This document shows positions 35,246-43,314 of a DNA stretch of 64,000 bases, one piece after another. Every line of letters begins with the position of its first letter. Positions within the stretch are counted from its first letter, which is position 1. Origin of the DNA: Ensifer adhaerens (lineage in GTDB: Bacteria; Pseudomonadota; Alphaproteobacteria; Rhizobiales; Rhizobiaceae). The DNA lies in contig NZ_PNFP01000001.1 in assembly GCF_002940685.1 (NCBI RefSeq), positions 62,001-126,000 of the forward strand, given 5' to 3'. The position numbers and the translations under genes were made by a program. Below the pieces are notes generated by a model. That model searched no databases. It was given only the letters and a program-made list of their open reading frames with translations, and was not told where the DNA came from.

Positions 35246-35560
35246 ATGATCGAGAACGAGATATTTCGGGCCCTGGCCGACCCCACGCGCCGCGCCATCT
35301 TCGAGAAGCTTGCCGACGGAAGTATGAATGCCAGCGCTTTGCGGGAAGGCATGGACATAAGCCAGCCGGCCATGTCCCAGCACATTTCCGTGCTGCGGAG
35401 TGCCGGGTTGGTGAAGGAGCAGCGGCAAGGTCGGTTCGTAAACTACGAAGTCGACCCGGACGGGCTGGCCCAAATTGCACAATGGCTCGCCAAGTACCGC
35501 GCCTACTGGCCAGCACGCATCGAAGCTCTCAAGATCTTGCTGAAGGATATGGACCAATGA
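35246..35560 (+). CDS. ArsR family transcriptional regulator
   Basis: A 104-aa winged-helix regulator. The core FRALADPTRRAIFEKLADGS and the recognition helix region ISQPAMSQHISVLRSAGLV are typical of the ArsR subgroup linked to SRPBCC (AHSA1) genes. The Cys metal-binding motif of ArsR/SmtB (ELCVCDL) is absent, so metal sensing is unlikely. ATG 35246 was chosen over GTG 35237. The stop overlaps the next ATG by 4 bp (ATGA), coupling translation with the SRPBCC gene. A second module of the same type lies at 41797-42607. Confidence 0.93.
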   Translation: MIENEIFRALADPTRRAIFEKLADGSMNASALREGMDISQPAMSQHISVLRSAGLVKEQRQGRFVNYEVDPDGLAQIAQWLAKYRAYWPARIEALKILLKDMDQ

Positions 35561-35913
35561 CCCGCGAAATCAGCGCCCCGGACGATAACAGCCTCGAGCT
35601 GGAATACGAACTCGACGAGGCGCCGCAGAAGGTCTGGCGCGCAATCAGCATTCCGGCGTTTCGCGAAAACTGGCTACCGAAAGAGGCATTGGCCGACCCC
35701 GAAGGCGCCGTCGTCGTTCCCGGAGAGGAAGTCCGCTACAGGCTGCGCGAAGCCGAGCCCCCGTTCCTCGAAAGCACGGTCACCTTCCGGATTGCTCCGA
35801 TCGGTTCCGGCGGAACCCGGCTGCGGGTCGTCCACGAACTGCCGAATGTTCGCAGCGGTCGCGTGAAAAGGACGGCCGCGAACAGCAACCATACTCTCAT
35901 GCTCGCCGCCTAG
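35557..35913 (+). CDS. SRPBCC (AHSA1-like) protein
   Basis: A 118-aa START/Bet v1-like ligand-binding fold. [22 protein letters not shown] and the following FRENWLP match the opening strand-helix unit of AHSA1 proteins. It is slightly short, and its C-terminal helix is replaced by an atypical tail ([17 protein letters not shown]), which could mean a truncated or frameshifted end. Translationally coupled to the ArsR gene. Ligand unknown. Confidence 0.8.
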   Translation: MTREISAPDDNSLELEYELDEAPQKVWRAISIPAFRENWLPKEALADPEGAVVVPGEEVRYRLREAEPPFLESTVTFRIAPIGSGGTRLRVVHELPNVRSGRVKRTAANSNHTLMLAA

Positions 35914-35957
35914 ACCGGCGAGTTTCCCCCAAATCTCTGGACAATTGGAGTTCGCCG

Positions 35958-36590
35958 ATGCGCGAAGCGATGCAACTCGTCCCTATGGTCGTCGAGCAGT
36001 CGAACGGTGGAGAGCGGTCGTTCGACATCTATTCCCGACTGCTGCGCGAGCGAATCATTTTTCTCAACGGTGAGGTCAACGACACGGTCTCCGCGCTGGT
36101 CTGCGCCCAGCTGCTTCTTCTCGAAGCGGAAAACCCCAGGAAACCCATCCATCTCTACATCAATTCGCCGGGCGGCGTCGTGACCAGCGGTTTCGCCATG
36201 TACGATACCATGCGCTATATCCGGGCACCGGTGCACACGCTCTGCATGGGAACGGCACGGTCCATGGGCTCGTTTCTCTTGATGGCCGGCACACCGGGGC
36301 AGCGGGGCGCCTTGCCCAATGCCAGCATCCTCGTGCACCAGCCATCAGGCGGTTTTCAGGGCCAGGCATCCGACATGCAGATCCATGCCGAGGAAATCCT
36401 TCGCACGAAGCAGCGCATGACGCGGCTTTATGCGGAGCATTGCGGACGTTCCTACGACGCATTCGAACGCGCCATGGACCGGGACCGCTTCATGACCGCA
36501 GAAGAAGCTTTGGAATGGGGCCTGATCGACACCATTCTGAAGGTTCGCGACGACGGCGAGCCGCCGGCTTCCGGAGGCTTCGCTCTCTGA
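35958..36590 (+). CDS. clpP: ATP-dependent Clp protease proteolytic subunit (ClpP paralogue)
   Basis: A 210-aa serine protease subunit that forms a tetradecamer with ClpX/ClpA. The triad is visible: Ser102 in [14 protein letters not shown], His127 in ILVHQPSGG and Asp176 in the [18 protein letters not shown] region. [13 protein letters not shown] forms the oxyanion loop. It stands alone without clpX or tig, so it is probably one of the accessory ClpP copies that rhizobia carry beside the clpP-clpX-lon locus. A short AATTGGAG site precedes the ATG. Confidence 0.93.
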   Translation: MREAMQLVPMVVEQSNGGERSFDIYSRLLRERIIFLNGEVNDTVSALVCAQLLLLEAENPRKPIHLYINSPGGVVTSGFAMYDTMRYIRAPVHTLCMGTARSMGSFLLMAGTPGQRGALPNASILVHQPSGGFQGQASDMQIHAEEILRTKQRMTRLYAEHCGRSYDAFERAMDRDRFMTAEEALEWGLIDTILKVRDDGEPPASGGFAL

Positions 36591-36789
36591 CGGCGAGGTT
36601 CCTGATAGGGGCGGTCATCCACCAAGGATGAACGGCCTGCCGCACCGGTCGCCGAAGGCGCTCCCCCTGCCAAGGGAGTATGTCCGTGTCGAGAGACGCG
36701 CCTCTGCGGCCCGGAGATATGAGTAGCATCTCGTATCCAATGCATGGGCGAGCGTCTCCCGGCCGAGAGCAGGCTCCTCTCCGAGCCTG

Positions 36790-37440
36790 CTATTCCGTCT
36801 GGCAGCATCCAACCATGGCGCAGGCGCGCCCGTAGAGCCGGTCCGTCGCGTCAAGCAACCAATTGGCCCCGTCGAGTGCCACCCGCACGGCGTTCAAAAG
36901 CGACCAGTCGATCCGCCCCAGTACTTCCGCCAGAAGCTCATGGCGTGCTTGGCTGGGGTCGGTCAGGACCGTTGCAATCACCTCGTGATGCTGGCTGATA
37001 TCGATGGCGGCCGCGGCGTTCTCCGGATCAAAGTATGGAATGCCCAGGTTCGCCAGAAGCGCTGAAACAACCAGCCTGCACACGACTTTGCAAAGTTTGC
37101 ACGGGAGCTCGTCATAGGCCTTCTGAAATCCCCTCTTGAAGAAGCCGACGGTGGCCCGGAATGCCGCGTTGGCATGGGATTTGATCGACAGTTTGAAGTT
37201 TTCGATCGCAGGACCTGGCCGGAGAATATAGAGCTCCACCCTGTCTCGAAGCCGATCGCCCGCCAAATTTTCGGGAGTGTTGCGCGTATAGACGAGCCCG
37301 CGCAGCTTCTCGATCAGGATGACAACGTAGCCGTCATCCTCAGTTATGAGGAGATCACGATTGTACAGGTATTCCCCTTCGCCCTCGATTTGGATGATCT
37401 CAAGGGCATCTTCCCGGAACGTATTCTCGCTCAAGAACAT
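36790..37440 (-). CDS. Hypothetical protein with clustered cysteines (216 aa)
   Basis: No family recognised. The first 70 residues are beta-rich and acidic (EIIQIEGEGEYLYNRDLLIT). The middle is helical, with a KLCKVVCRLVVSALL segment (Cys pair spaced CxxxC), and the C terminus ends CAMVGCCQTE, giving at least five cysteines. No signal peptide; one moderately hydrophobic stretch (LVVSALLANLGIPYF) is too polar for a sure membrane helix. The ATG 37440 has a modest purine-rich stretch upstream. It is isolated between a ClpP paralogue and a convergent-facing ABM gene. The Cys clusters could bind metal or form disulfides. Confidence 0.7.
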   Translation of the reverse strand: MFLSENTFREDALEIIQIEGEGEYLYNRDLLITEDDGYVVILIEKLRGLVYTRNTPENLAGDRLRDRVELYILRPGPAIENFKLSIKSHANAAFRATVGFFKRGFQKAYDELPCKLCKVVCRLVVSALLANLGIPYFDPENAAAAIDISQHHEVIATVLTDPSQARHELLAEVLGRIDWSLLNAVRVALDGANWLLDATDRLYGRACAMVGCCQTE

Positions 37441-37690
37441 GGTTCAGCCTCCCGCTCGCCCAAAAGTTGAGCCTAGCGCAATGCGGCTTTTGTCGGTATT
37501 CGCCTAAAAGTGGTATGGAGTAGCCCGGTCCGTCGGGCGTCCTGTTGCACTGCTCCTGCACCTGAGTTGAGCCCGTAGACACCTGTTTTGCCAGACGGCT
37601 GCGGCGTGCCCTGAAAAAAGTCTGGTTCAGGCGATCCGTTTCGCCGCGTCGTTTCGTCTTTGCTGCATCCGCAACGAAGGAGAAGCCGCA

Positions 37691-37996
37691 ATGACCACCG
37701 CACCCGTCACGCTCGTCAACGTTCTGAAGGTCGAGCCCGGCAAGCAGGCGCAGCTGATCGCGCTTCTGAAGCGCAACATCGATACGGTCATCCGCACGCT
37801 CGAAGGCTGGCGGACGAGCCGGCTGATTGCTGCCAGCGACGGCACCAGCGTCGTCATCTATTCGGAATGGGAGACGCCCGCGGCGGTCGAGGCGATGCGG
37901 GCTGATCCGCGGATGCGGGCCTATTTCCCTCAGATTGTCGAACTGGCGAGCCTCGAGTCGGTCGTCGGCGAGGTGGTCCTCAGCGACATCAGGTGA
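37691..37996 (+). CDS. Antibiotic biosynthesis monooxygenase (ABM) domain protein
   Basis: A 101-aa dimeric alpha-beta barrel protein. VTLVNVLKVEPGKQAQLIAL, then SRLIAASDGTSVVIYSEW and RAYFPQIVELAS match the ABM/quinol monooxygenase fold (PF03992). It might oxidise a quinol or simply bind an aromatic; no active residue can be assigned. Start follows GAAGGAGAAG. It lies 103 bp before the sigma-factor gene in the same direction, and small enzymes of this sort are common partners of ECF genes with NTF2-like tails. Confidence 0.87.
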   Translation: MTTAPVTLVNVLKVEPGKQAQLIALLKRNIDTVIRTLEGWRTSRLIAASDGTSVVIYSEWETPAAVEAMRADPRMRAYFPQIVELASLESVVGEVVLSDIR

Positions 37997-38099
37997 TGCG
38001 GAAGCACAGTCCGCTGCCGGGCCGGTCTGGAACCGTCAGGCAGCGGACATTTTCCTCAGCCCACGCTATCGTCCGCACCGGACGCCTGGAGATATCCCG

Positions 38100-38972
38100 A
38101 TGCAGCTCGACACCATGAACGCGGAAGATTTCGAGGAGCGGCTGCGCGCGCTCCGGCCGCGGCTGCACCGCTACTGCGCACGCATGACCGGCTCGGCCGT
38201 CGACGGTGAGGACGTGCTGCAGGGTACGCTGATCAAGGCGGTGCAGGCGCGGGCGGACGGGGCGGTCGTGGACAATCTCGAAGGTTGGCTGCTGCGTATC
38301 GCCCACAACACCAGCCTCGATTTCCTGCGCCGTCGCTCCCGGCATGCGGTCGTCCCGCTGCTCGACGATCTGGAGGACGTGCCCATGCCTGAGGCCGACA
38401 TCGTTGCGGTCGGGTTTCAAACCTTCCTGCAACTGCCGGAACTTCAGCGCTGCGCCGTGATCCTGAAAGATGTGCTCGGCCATTCGCTTGAAGAAATCGC
38501 CGATATCGCCGGCTGCACGCAGGCGGCCGCCAAGTCGGCGCTGCAGCGGGGGAGGGGGGCGCTCAGACAACTGGCCGAACGTCCGCAGGATATGCGGCTG
38601 CCGCTCCTGTCCGACGCGAACCGGCAAAAGATGGCAAGCTTCGTGCGCCTCTTTCAGGGCGGCGACTTCGACCAGATCCGCGCCATGCTGGCCGAGGACG
38701 TGAAGCTTGAGCTCGTAAACAGGCTGAAGCTGGAGGGACGCGAGGGCATCGGCCGCTATTTCACCCGCTATGCGCAGGAGACCAGGTGGCGTTTCGCACT
38801 CGGAGCGATCGAAGGGCACCCGGCCATGCTGGTTTTCGACAGCGCCGACGCCGTGGAAAAGCCGGCGCATTTCGTCATTCTCGACTGGCACGGCGACGAG
38901 ATCGCCGGGATCCGCGATTTTCTCTTCGCCCGCTATGTGCTTGAAAGCGTCGATTGGGCTCGACTGGCTTGA
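38100..38972 (+). CDS. ECF sigma factor with C-terminal NTF2/SnoaL-like domain
   Basis: A 290-aa RNA polymerase sigma factor. Region 2 includes DGEDVLQGTLIKAVQ and LEGWLLRIAHNTSLDFLRRR. Region 4 includes LPELQRCAVILKDVLGHSLE and the HTH EIADIAGCTQAAAKSALQRGR. Residues 175-290 form an NTF2-like domain (MASFVRLFQGGDFDQIRAML) that in related ECF groups replaces the anti-sigma factor as internal regulator. The ECF41 hallmarks WLPEP and DGGG are not present, so it belongs to another SnoaL-bearing ECF group. No anti-sigma gene is adjacent. ATG 38100 follows GGAG. Confidence 0.9.
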   Translation: MQLDTMNAEDFEERLRALRPRLHRYCARMTGSAVDGEDVLQGTLIKAVQARADGAVVDNLEGWLLRIAHNTSLDFLRRRSRHAVVPLLDDLEDVPMPEADIVAVGFQTFLQLPELQRCAVILKDVLGHSLEEIADIAGCTQAAAKSALQRGRGALRQLAERPQDMRLPLLSDANRQKMASFVRLFQGGDFDQIRAMLAEDVKLELVNRLKLEGREGIGRYFTRYAQETRWRFALGAIEGHPAMLVFDSADAVEKPAHFVILDWHGDEIAGIRDFLFARYVLESVDWARLA

Positions 38973-39152
38973 ATTGCCGGGCCCTTTGTCGATCGAAGGC
39001 CGGTTCTCCGCCAAGTGTTGACGTTTCCGCGCTATCTGACGACCTTCGTTGGTATCGGCAGCCTTAGGATCTCGGCAGGTTTTCCCTGGCCGGCGTGGCA
39101 TCGGCTCCGACCATCGCGCGGGGGATCTGGTTGCGACCTGGGGAGGGGCAGC

Positions 39153-39791
39153 ATGAACATGGCGAGCGACGCACGTTTCTGGGACCGGACGTCGCGGCGA
39201 TACGCCAAGGGGACGGTCGCGGACCCGGCCGCCTACGAGCACACGCTCGACCGCACCCGCGCCCTGCTTCTGCCCGACGACCGGGTGCTCGAACTCGGTT
39301 GCGGCACCGGAACGACCGCGTTTCGGCTGGCGGGCGAGGTGCGCGAGTATCTTGCGACCGATTTTTCACCCGAAATGATCGCCATTGCGAGGGAGAGGTA
39401 TGCCGTCGACCTCGTCCCGAACCTTGCCTTCCGCGCCGCCGCGGCGGAAACGCTTGCAGCCGAACGCGGGCAGTTCGATGCCGTCCTGGGCTTCAACTAT
39501 CTGCACCTCGTACGCGACCTTCCGGCCACGCTCGACAATATCCACACCCTGCTTGCGTCGAGGGGGCTGTTCATCTCCAAGACACCCTGCGTCGGAGACA
39601 TGAACCCGCTCATCCGGCACCTGCTGCTGCCGGCGATGCGCGCAGTCCGATTGGCGCCCTATGCGGCAACCTTCAGTGCGGCTGAATTGAGCAGGCATAT
39701 CGCCGCCGCCGGCTTCGAAGTTCTTTCGGCGGAAAATCACGCGTCGAAGAGCAACGACAACCGTCCCTATATCGTCGCTCGCAAGCGCTGA
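39153..39791 (+). CDS. Class I SAM-dependent methyltransferase
   Basis: A 212-aa cytosolic methyltransferase. The SAM-binding motif I is VLELGCGTGTTAF (about 46-58), motif II is YLATDFSPEMI, and post-I acidic residues follow. FDAVLGFNYLHLV is the typical motif IV region. The N-terminal FWDRTSRRYAKGTV suggests a ubiE/Methyltransf_11-like small-molecule enzyme; substrate unknown. ATG 39153 with GGGGAGGGG upstream is preferred to the in-frame start at 39015. Confidence 0.9.
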   Translation: MNMASDARFWDRTSRRYAKGTVADPAAYEHTLDRTRALLLPDDRVLELGCGTGTTAFRLAGEVREYLATDFSPEMIAIARERYAVDLVPNLAFRAAAAETLAAERGQFDAVLGFNYLHLVRDLPATLDNIHTLLASRGLFISKTPCVGDMNPLIRHLLLPAMRAVRLAPYAATFSAAELSRHIAAAGFEVLSAENHASKSNDNRPYIVARKR

Positions 39792-39833
39792 GGCTGAAGG
39801 CCAGGGGCCGCTCCGCCCCTGGCCCGATGCCTG

Positions 39834-40649
39834 CTAGACGCGCTCCGCCGGCTCGGCCGCATGCGCCCGATGCAGCAAATCCAGAAATGTCTTGGCTTGC
39901 GGGATGGCGGTCGCACCAATGGCGCTGACCGCGATGCCCGGTGTCCAGGAATTCAGGACCGCCGCGCCCGAGAGCTCCTTGAGCCGATCGAGGGTGATTT
40001 CCTCGTGCCGCTGGGGGACGCCGAGGCGCTCCAGCTGCCGCTGGACCGTGCCCATCATCGTGCCGGTCAGCATCTCGGCCCTGGGCCAGATGACGGCCTT
40101 GCCATCCCAGAAGACGAGGTTCCAGATCGTCGCCTCGCTGAGGTGGCCCCGCCGGTCGATGAAGGCGGCATCGTCGAAGCCCTGCCTGATCGCCTGATGC
40201 AGATAATAGGTCTTGCCGGATTCGCCGACGTGCTTGATCGCCGCGAGCGGGCGTTCGTGCTCCACGACAGCGAGCCGCAAAGGACCCTTCGGTCCATTGG
40301 AGGGCGGGCCGCTGCGCACAAGAACGGCAAGGTCTCCCCGCATACTGTCGGCGGTGAACTCGCCGTCCGGCGAAAACACCGTGACGGTCAGAGACTGGTC
40401 CGCCGGGCCCGCGTCGACGGCGGCCCTGATGCGGGCCCGCAGGGTTTCGTCGGGCAAGGCGCGGCCGAAGAATTCGATCGAAGCGCCGTGCAGGCGCTTG
40501 AGGTGCAGGTCCAGGCCCGTGATTCTGCGGTCCCTGACCTGGATCGCGGTGAAGTGCGCAAAGCCGGCGAAGGCGAGCGCGGTCAGTTGTGCCGCGTCGG
40601 CCGGGCGGCCGTCGATTGCTGCCGGATAGTGGGTGGTTTCGGTCGCCAT
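39834..40649 (-). CDS. Class IV aminotransferase-like PLP enzyme
   Basis: A 271-aa fold-type IV PLP protein (branched-chain, D-amino acid or ADC-lyase superfamily). A likely PLP lysine is in AAIKHVGESGKTYYLHQAI, and the cofactor-binding Glu is in HLSEATIWNLVFWDG. The C-terminal GTMMGTVQRQLERLG and a late NSWTPGIAVSAIG are also typical. The catalytic Tyr/Arg set cannot be assigned. It is transcribed divergently from a MerR gene through a promoter with a 19-bp spacer, so MerR-type activation of this gene is likely. Confidence 0.87.
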   Translation of the reverse strand: MATETTHYPAAIDGRPADAAQLTALAFAGFAHFTAIQVRDRRITGLDLHLKRLHGASIEFFGRALPDETLRARIRAAVDAGPADQSLTVTVFSPDGEFTADSMRGDLAVLVRSGPPSNGPKGPLRLAVVEHERPLAAIKHVGESGKTYYLHQAIRQGFDDAAFIDRRGHLSEATIWNLVFWDGKAVIWPRAEMLTGTMMGTVQRQLERLGVPQRHEEITLDRLKELSGAAVLNSWTPGIAVSAIGATAIPQAKTFLDLLHRAHAAEPAERV

Positions 40650-40689
40650 GATTTTGCTCCTGGGTGCGGGTTGAATGAAGGAGCCATAG

Positions 40690-40720
40690 CTTTAAGGTCT
40701 GACAGCGCTGTCAGAGTCAA
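40690..40720 (-). promoter_or_regulatory. MerR-type promoter/operator of the aminotransferase gene
   Basis: Minus-strand -35 TTGACT (40720-40715) and -10 TTAAAG (40695-40690) are separated by 19 bp, the overlong spacing typical of MerR-activated promoters. The spacer holds a perfect 18-bp palindrome, TCTGACAGC/GCTGTCAGA (40698-40715). The MerR gene lies immediately on the other side, so the site probably controls both genes. Confidence 0.85.
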
Positions 40721-40765
40721 GGGTGTTTTCAAGGGCGTTTTCAGGGGCGCTTTCAAGGGTGATTG
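40718..40765 (+). repeat. Four tandem 12-bp repeats in the MerR leader
   Basis: Units CAAGGGTGTTTT, CAAGGGCGTTTT, CAGGGGCGCTTT and CAAGGGTGATTG follow head to tail and end one base before the MerR ATG. The first unit overlaps the -35 of the divergent promoter. Each unit carries an AGGG Shine-Dalgarno-like core. Confidence 0.85.
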
Positions 40766-40766
40766 C

Positions 40767-41120
40767 ATGAAGATCGGCGAGCTGTCGAAACGCACCGGCG
40801 TCAGCATCCGGATGCTGCGTTATTACGAAGCGGAAGGGCTGTTGAAGCCGGGGCGCACCGAGAGCGGCTACCGTGACTACGACATGGCGGAGGTGCGCAC
40901 GGTCGAGCGCATCAAGCTGCTCGGCGCCGGCGGCATGACCCTTCCGACGATCCTGCAGTTCCTCGCCTGCGTGCGCGGCGAGGGGCCGATTTTCGAGCCC
41001 TGCGACGAACTGCGCGTCACCCTGCGCCAGCAAATCCGCCTCGTCGAGGAAAAGACGGAAAAGCTGGCGCAGAACCACAATGTGCTCACGAGCTTTCTGG
41101 CCGAGATCGGCGAGGGCTGA
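40767..41120 (+). CDS. MerR family transcriptional regulator
   Basis: A 117-aa regulator. The winged HTH MKIGELSKRTGVSIRMLRYY is canonical MerR, followed by EAEGLLKPGRTESGYRDY and a long dimerisation helix (about 78-110). Only one Cys lies before the helix (LACVRGEG) and one after (EPCDEL); this does not match the metal-binding loops of MerR, CueR or ZntR. An organic ligand or redox signal is more likely. The reading frame also continues upstream through the 12-bp repeats but with no start codon of its own. Confidence 0.93.
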   Translation: MKIGELSKRTGVSIRMLRYYEAEGLLKPGRTESGYRDYDMAEVRTVERIKLLGAGGMTLPTILQFLACVRGEGPIFEPCDELRVTLRQQIRLVEEKTEKLAQNHNVLTSFLAEIGEG

Positions 41121-41170
41121 ACCGCCCTTGCCGGGCCGCCTTAGGGTATCGTGAGCTCCGGTCGCTGCCC

Positions 41171-41569
41171 TTAGTGTTTGCGCGACAGGATCGATACCAG
41201 CGCCAGGCCACCGATCACCGAGATGTGCTCCAGCGCCACGGTCATGTCGCGGAAGGCCTCTTCACCCTCTTTTATCCAGAACGGATGGGCGATCGGGATC
41301 GTGAGCACGGTGAAGACGGCAAGCGCGCCGGCCGCCAGCCAGACCCAGCGGTTGAAGATGATCAGAACCGATGCGCCGATCTGCAGGATCAGCGTCGCCG
41401 TATTGAACAGCCACCCCGGCGTCAGGCCGAAGCCTTCCATCTCGGCGACGCTGGTGTCGAAGTCGAAGAGCTTGGCAAGGCCGCTCGACCAGAAGACGAG
41501 CGTGAGCAGCACGCGGGCAAGGATGCCGAACGCGCGCGAATCGAGCATGCCTGCGATAATGCCGGACAT
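41171..41569 (-). CDS. DoxX family membrane protein
   Basis: A 132-aa protein with four hydrophobic helices. ILARVLLTLVFWSSGLAKLF followed by DFDTSVAEMEGFG is the DoxX opening helix and loop. DoxX-like proteins are associated with quinone or redox stress functions; the role here is unknown. Its ATG lies 227 bp from the divergent ArsR gene, so the ArsR protein could regulate it too. Confidence 0.9.
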   Translation of the reverse strand: MSGIIAGMLDSRAFGILARVLLTLVFWSSGLAKLFDFDTSVAEMEGFGLTPGWLFNTATLILQIGASVLIIFNRWVWLAAGALAVFTVLTIPIAHPFWIKEGEEAFRDMTVALEHISVIGGLALVSILSRKH

Positions 41570-41766
41570 GGATCATCCCTTTCTTTTTTGTGAAGCGCGC
41601 ACCCCTGCGCGCGCCTGCGATTGCCAGCGCCGATGCGATGTCGAAGAGTTCTTGTTGAACTGAACGGGGTTGTAGAAGCTCAAGCGCACTTGAGGTCAAT
41701 CAAGCGGCCATGTGACAAATTGGCTGCCGCTGGTGGCGACTGCGCCGAATAATAGTTAGCTGTTGC

Positions 41767-41793
41767 GCTAAGTGTTTGAGCGTGATACTTAGC
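41767..41793 (+). promoter_or_regulatory. Operator-like inverted repeat at the second ArsR gene
   Basis: GCTAAGT-N13-ACTTAGC, a perfect 7-bp dyad ending 3 bp before ATG 41797. It overlaps the ribosome-binding region, a position suited to autorepression. Confidence 0.55.
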
Positions 41794-41796
41794 CTT

Positions 41797-42129
41797 ATGG
41801 AACAGTATTCAGACCGATTGGACGTGATCTTTCAGGCGCTTGCCGATCCCACGCGGCGTGCCGTGCTTGCGCGGCTCGGCGGTGGTCCGGCGAGCATCAG
41901 CGATCTCGCCAGACCCTTCGACATGGCCCTGCCGTCCTTCATGAAGCACATCCACTTCCTCGAAGGCAGCGGGCTCATCCGCACGCACAAGCAGGGAAGG
42001 GTGCGCACCTGCGCCATCGAGAAGGCGCAGTTCGCCGCGGTCGAGAGCTGGCTTTCGGCGCAGCGCGCGCTCTGGGAAGGCCGCGCCGACCGGCTGGAAA
42101 AATTCGTCACTGAACACGAGGAGGAATGA
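41797..42129 (+). CDS. ArsR family transcriptional regulator
   Basis: A 110-aa winged-helix regulator: FQALADPTRRAVLARLGGGP, then SISDLARPFDMALPSFMKHI as HTH. No metal-binding Cys motif. ATG 41797 was chosen; TTG 41776 is in frame upstream but would lie inside the dyad. One base separates its stop from the SRPBCC start. With the downstream SRPBCC and RibD-like genes it forms a three-gene operon, paralogous in design to the module at 35246. Confidence 0.93.
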   Translation: MEQYSDRLDVIFQALADPTRRAVLARLGGGPASISDLARPFDMALPSFMKHIHFLEGSGLIRTHKQGRVRTCAIEKAQFAAVESWLSAQRALWEGRADRLEKFVTEHEEE

Positions 42130-42130
42130 C

Positions 42131-42607
42131 ATGATCCGCTCTCCCGATCCCGAGCTCGACCTGACGATGTCACGCGTCATCAAGGCGCCGCGCGCGACCG
42201 TCTGGCGCGCCTGGAGCGATCCCACGCGGCTCGAACAATGGTGGGTGCCGGCGCCGGCAAGATGCAAGGTGATCGACATGGACCTGAAGCCCGGCGGCAG
42301 TTTCGTGACGCGGATCAGCGAAGGCGGCGGCGATTTCGTGCCGCATATCGACGCCTGTTTCCTCGCGGTTGACGATCTCTCGCGCATCGTCTTCACCGAC
42401 ACGCTGGTTGCCGGCTGGCGACCGGCGGAAAACGCCTTCATGACGGCGATCATCACCCTCAGCGACCATCCGGCCGGTACCGAGTACGCCGCCCATGTGA
42501 TGCACCGGAGCGGCGCCGACCGGAAGATGCACGAGGAGATGGGCTTTCACGACGGCTGGGGAACGGTCGCCGAACAACTGGCCCGGTTCGTCGAGCGGAC
42601 CCACTGA
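42131..42607 (+). CDS. SRPBCC (AHSA1-like) protein
   Basis: A 158-aa Bet v1-like protein: LDLTMSRVIKAPRATVWRAW, then SDPTRLEQWWVPAP, PGGSFVTRI and HDGWGTVAEQLARFV, all typical of AHSA1/ATPase-activator homologues of the YndB type. It is a complete copy, unlike the shorter one at 35557. Binds a hydrophobic ligand by family analogy. Cotranscribed with the ArsR gene. Confidence 0.92.
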   Translation: MIRSPDPELDLTMSRVIKAPRATVWRAWSDPTRLEQWWVPAPARCKVIDMDLKPGGSFVTRISEGGGDFVPHIDACFLAVDDLSRIVFTDTLVAGWRPAENAFMTAIITLSDHPAGTEYAAHVMHRSGADRKMHEEMGFHDGWGTVAEQLARFVERTH

Positions 42608-42619
42608 GGAGGCGATCCG

Positions 42620-43243
42620 ATGCGCGATATCGTGCTGCAGATGATGACGACGCTCAATGGTCGCCTGGACGATCCGCTTGCCTGGATGGGCACGGTCGTC
42701 GAGGAGCAATACCGGGCGATCGACCGCCTCTATGCCGGCTACGACACGGTTCTGGTCGGGCGCACCACCTATGAGGAGATGGTCGGCTACTGGCCGGGCG
42801 CTCTCGACGAAGAGGCAAGCGGCGAGACCAATCGCGCCATGGCAGGGCGCATGCACGACTATCGCAAGATCGTGTTCTCCCGCACCGAAGAGCAGGCGAT
42901 CAGCCCCTGGCACAATGCCGAGCGGGCGGTGGTTCCTGATGATGCGACGCTCTCGCGCTACCTGAGCGACCTGAAAGCCGAGCCCGGCCGGGATATCCAT
43001 CTGTCCGGCGGGGCCAGCCTGGCGCAGACGGTGATGGGCCTTGGCCTGGTCGACCGCTACCACTTCTTCGTCTACCCCGTCGTCTCGCCGGGTGAACCGT
43101 GGTTCGCCCGGCTGCGCGACAGGAACGAGCTGCAGCTGATCGGCAGCGAGCACTACGAAAACGGTGTCGTCGGGCTCCACTATGCGGCGGTGCGCGACGC
43201 CAAGTCGACGCGGCCGAAGAGCTTCTCGGAGCTCATTGCCTAG
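42620..43243 (+). CDS. Dihydrofolate reductase family (RibD C-terminal) protein
   Basis: A 207-aa NADPH-dependent reductase-like protein. MTTLNGRLDDPLAWMG near the start, YDTVLVGRTTYEEMVGYWPG, and DIHLSGGASLAQTVMGLGLV match the RibD_C fold (PF01872). These stand-alone proteins are often annotated as deaminase/reductase with unknown substrates. It starts 13 bp after the SRPBCC gene with GAGGAGGC as ribosome site. The gene ends two bases before a RIME repeat. Confidence 0.9.
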   Translation: MRDIVLQMMTTLNGRLDDPLAWMGTVVEEQYRAIDRLYAGYDTVLVGRTTYEEMVGYWPGALDEEASGETNRAMAGRMHDYRKIVFSRTEEQAISPWHNAERAVVPDDATLSRYLSDLKAEPGRDIHLSGGASLAQTVMGLGLVDRYHFFVYPVVSPGEPWFARLRDRNELQLIGSEHYENGVVGLHYAAVRDAKSTRPKSFSELIA

Positions 43244-43245
43244 AA

Positions 43246-43289
43246 GCAATTCCAGGAAAAGTGCGAAGCGGTTTTCCGTCCGGAATTGC
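43246..43289 (+). repeat. RIME-type palindromic repeat, copy 2, interrupted by the cassette
   Basis: GCAATTCCAGGAAAAGTGCG ... CCGGAATTGC, 44 bp with complementary ends GCAATTCC and GGAATTGC. Its last bases, CGGAATTG (43281-43288), are the left copy of the 8-bp direct repeat that bounds the inserted cassette. Confidence 0.8.
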
Positions 43290-43314
43290 GGAATTATGTA
43301 GCAAATACCACCAA
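43289..43314 (+). repeat. Left terminal inverted repeat of the cassette
   Basis: Begins CGGAATTATGTAGC and ends AAATACCACCAA. It pairs with 46193-46218 at 24 of 26 positions; the differences are at positions 6 (A/G) and 20 (A/G). Confidence 0.85.

Noticed and set aside
38100-38972. Assignment of the sigma factor to ECF41
   Set aside because: The characteristic WLPEP and DGGG motifs are missing.
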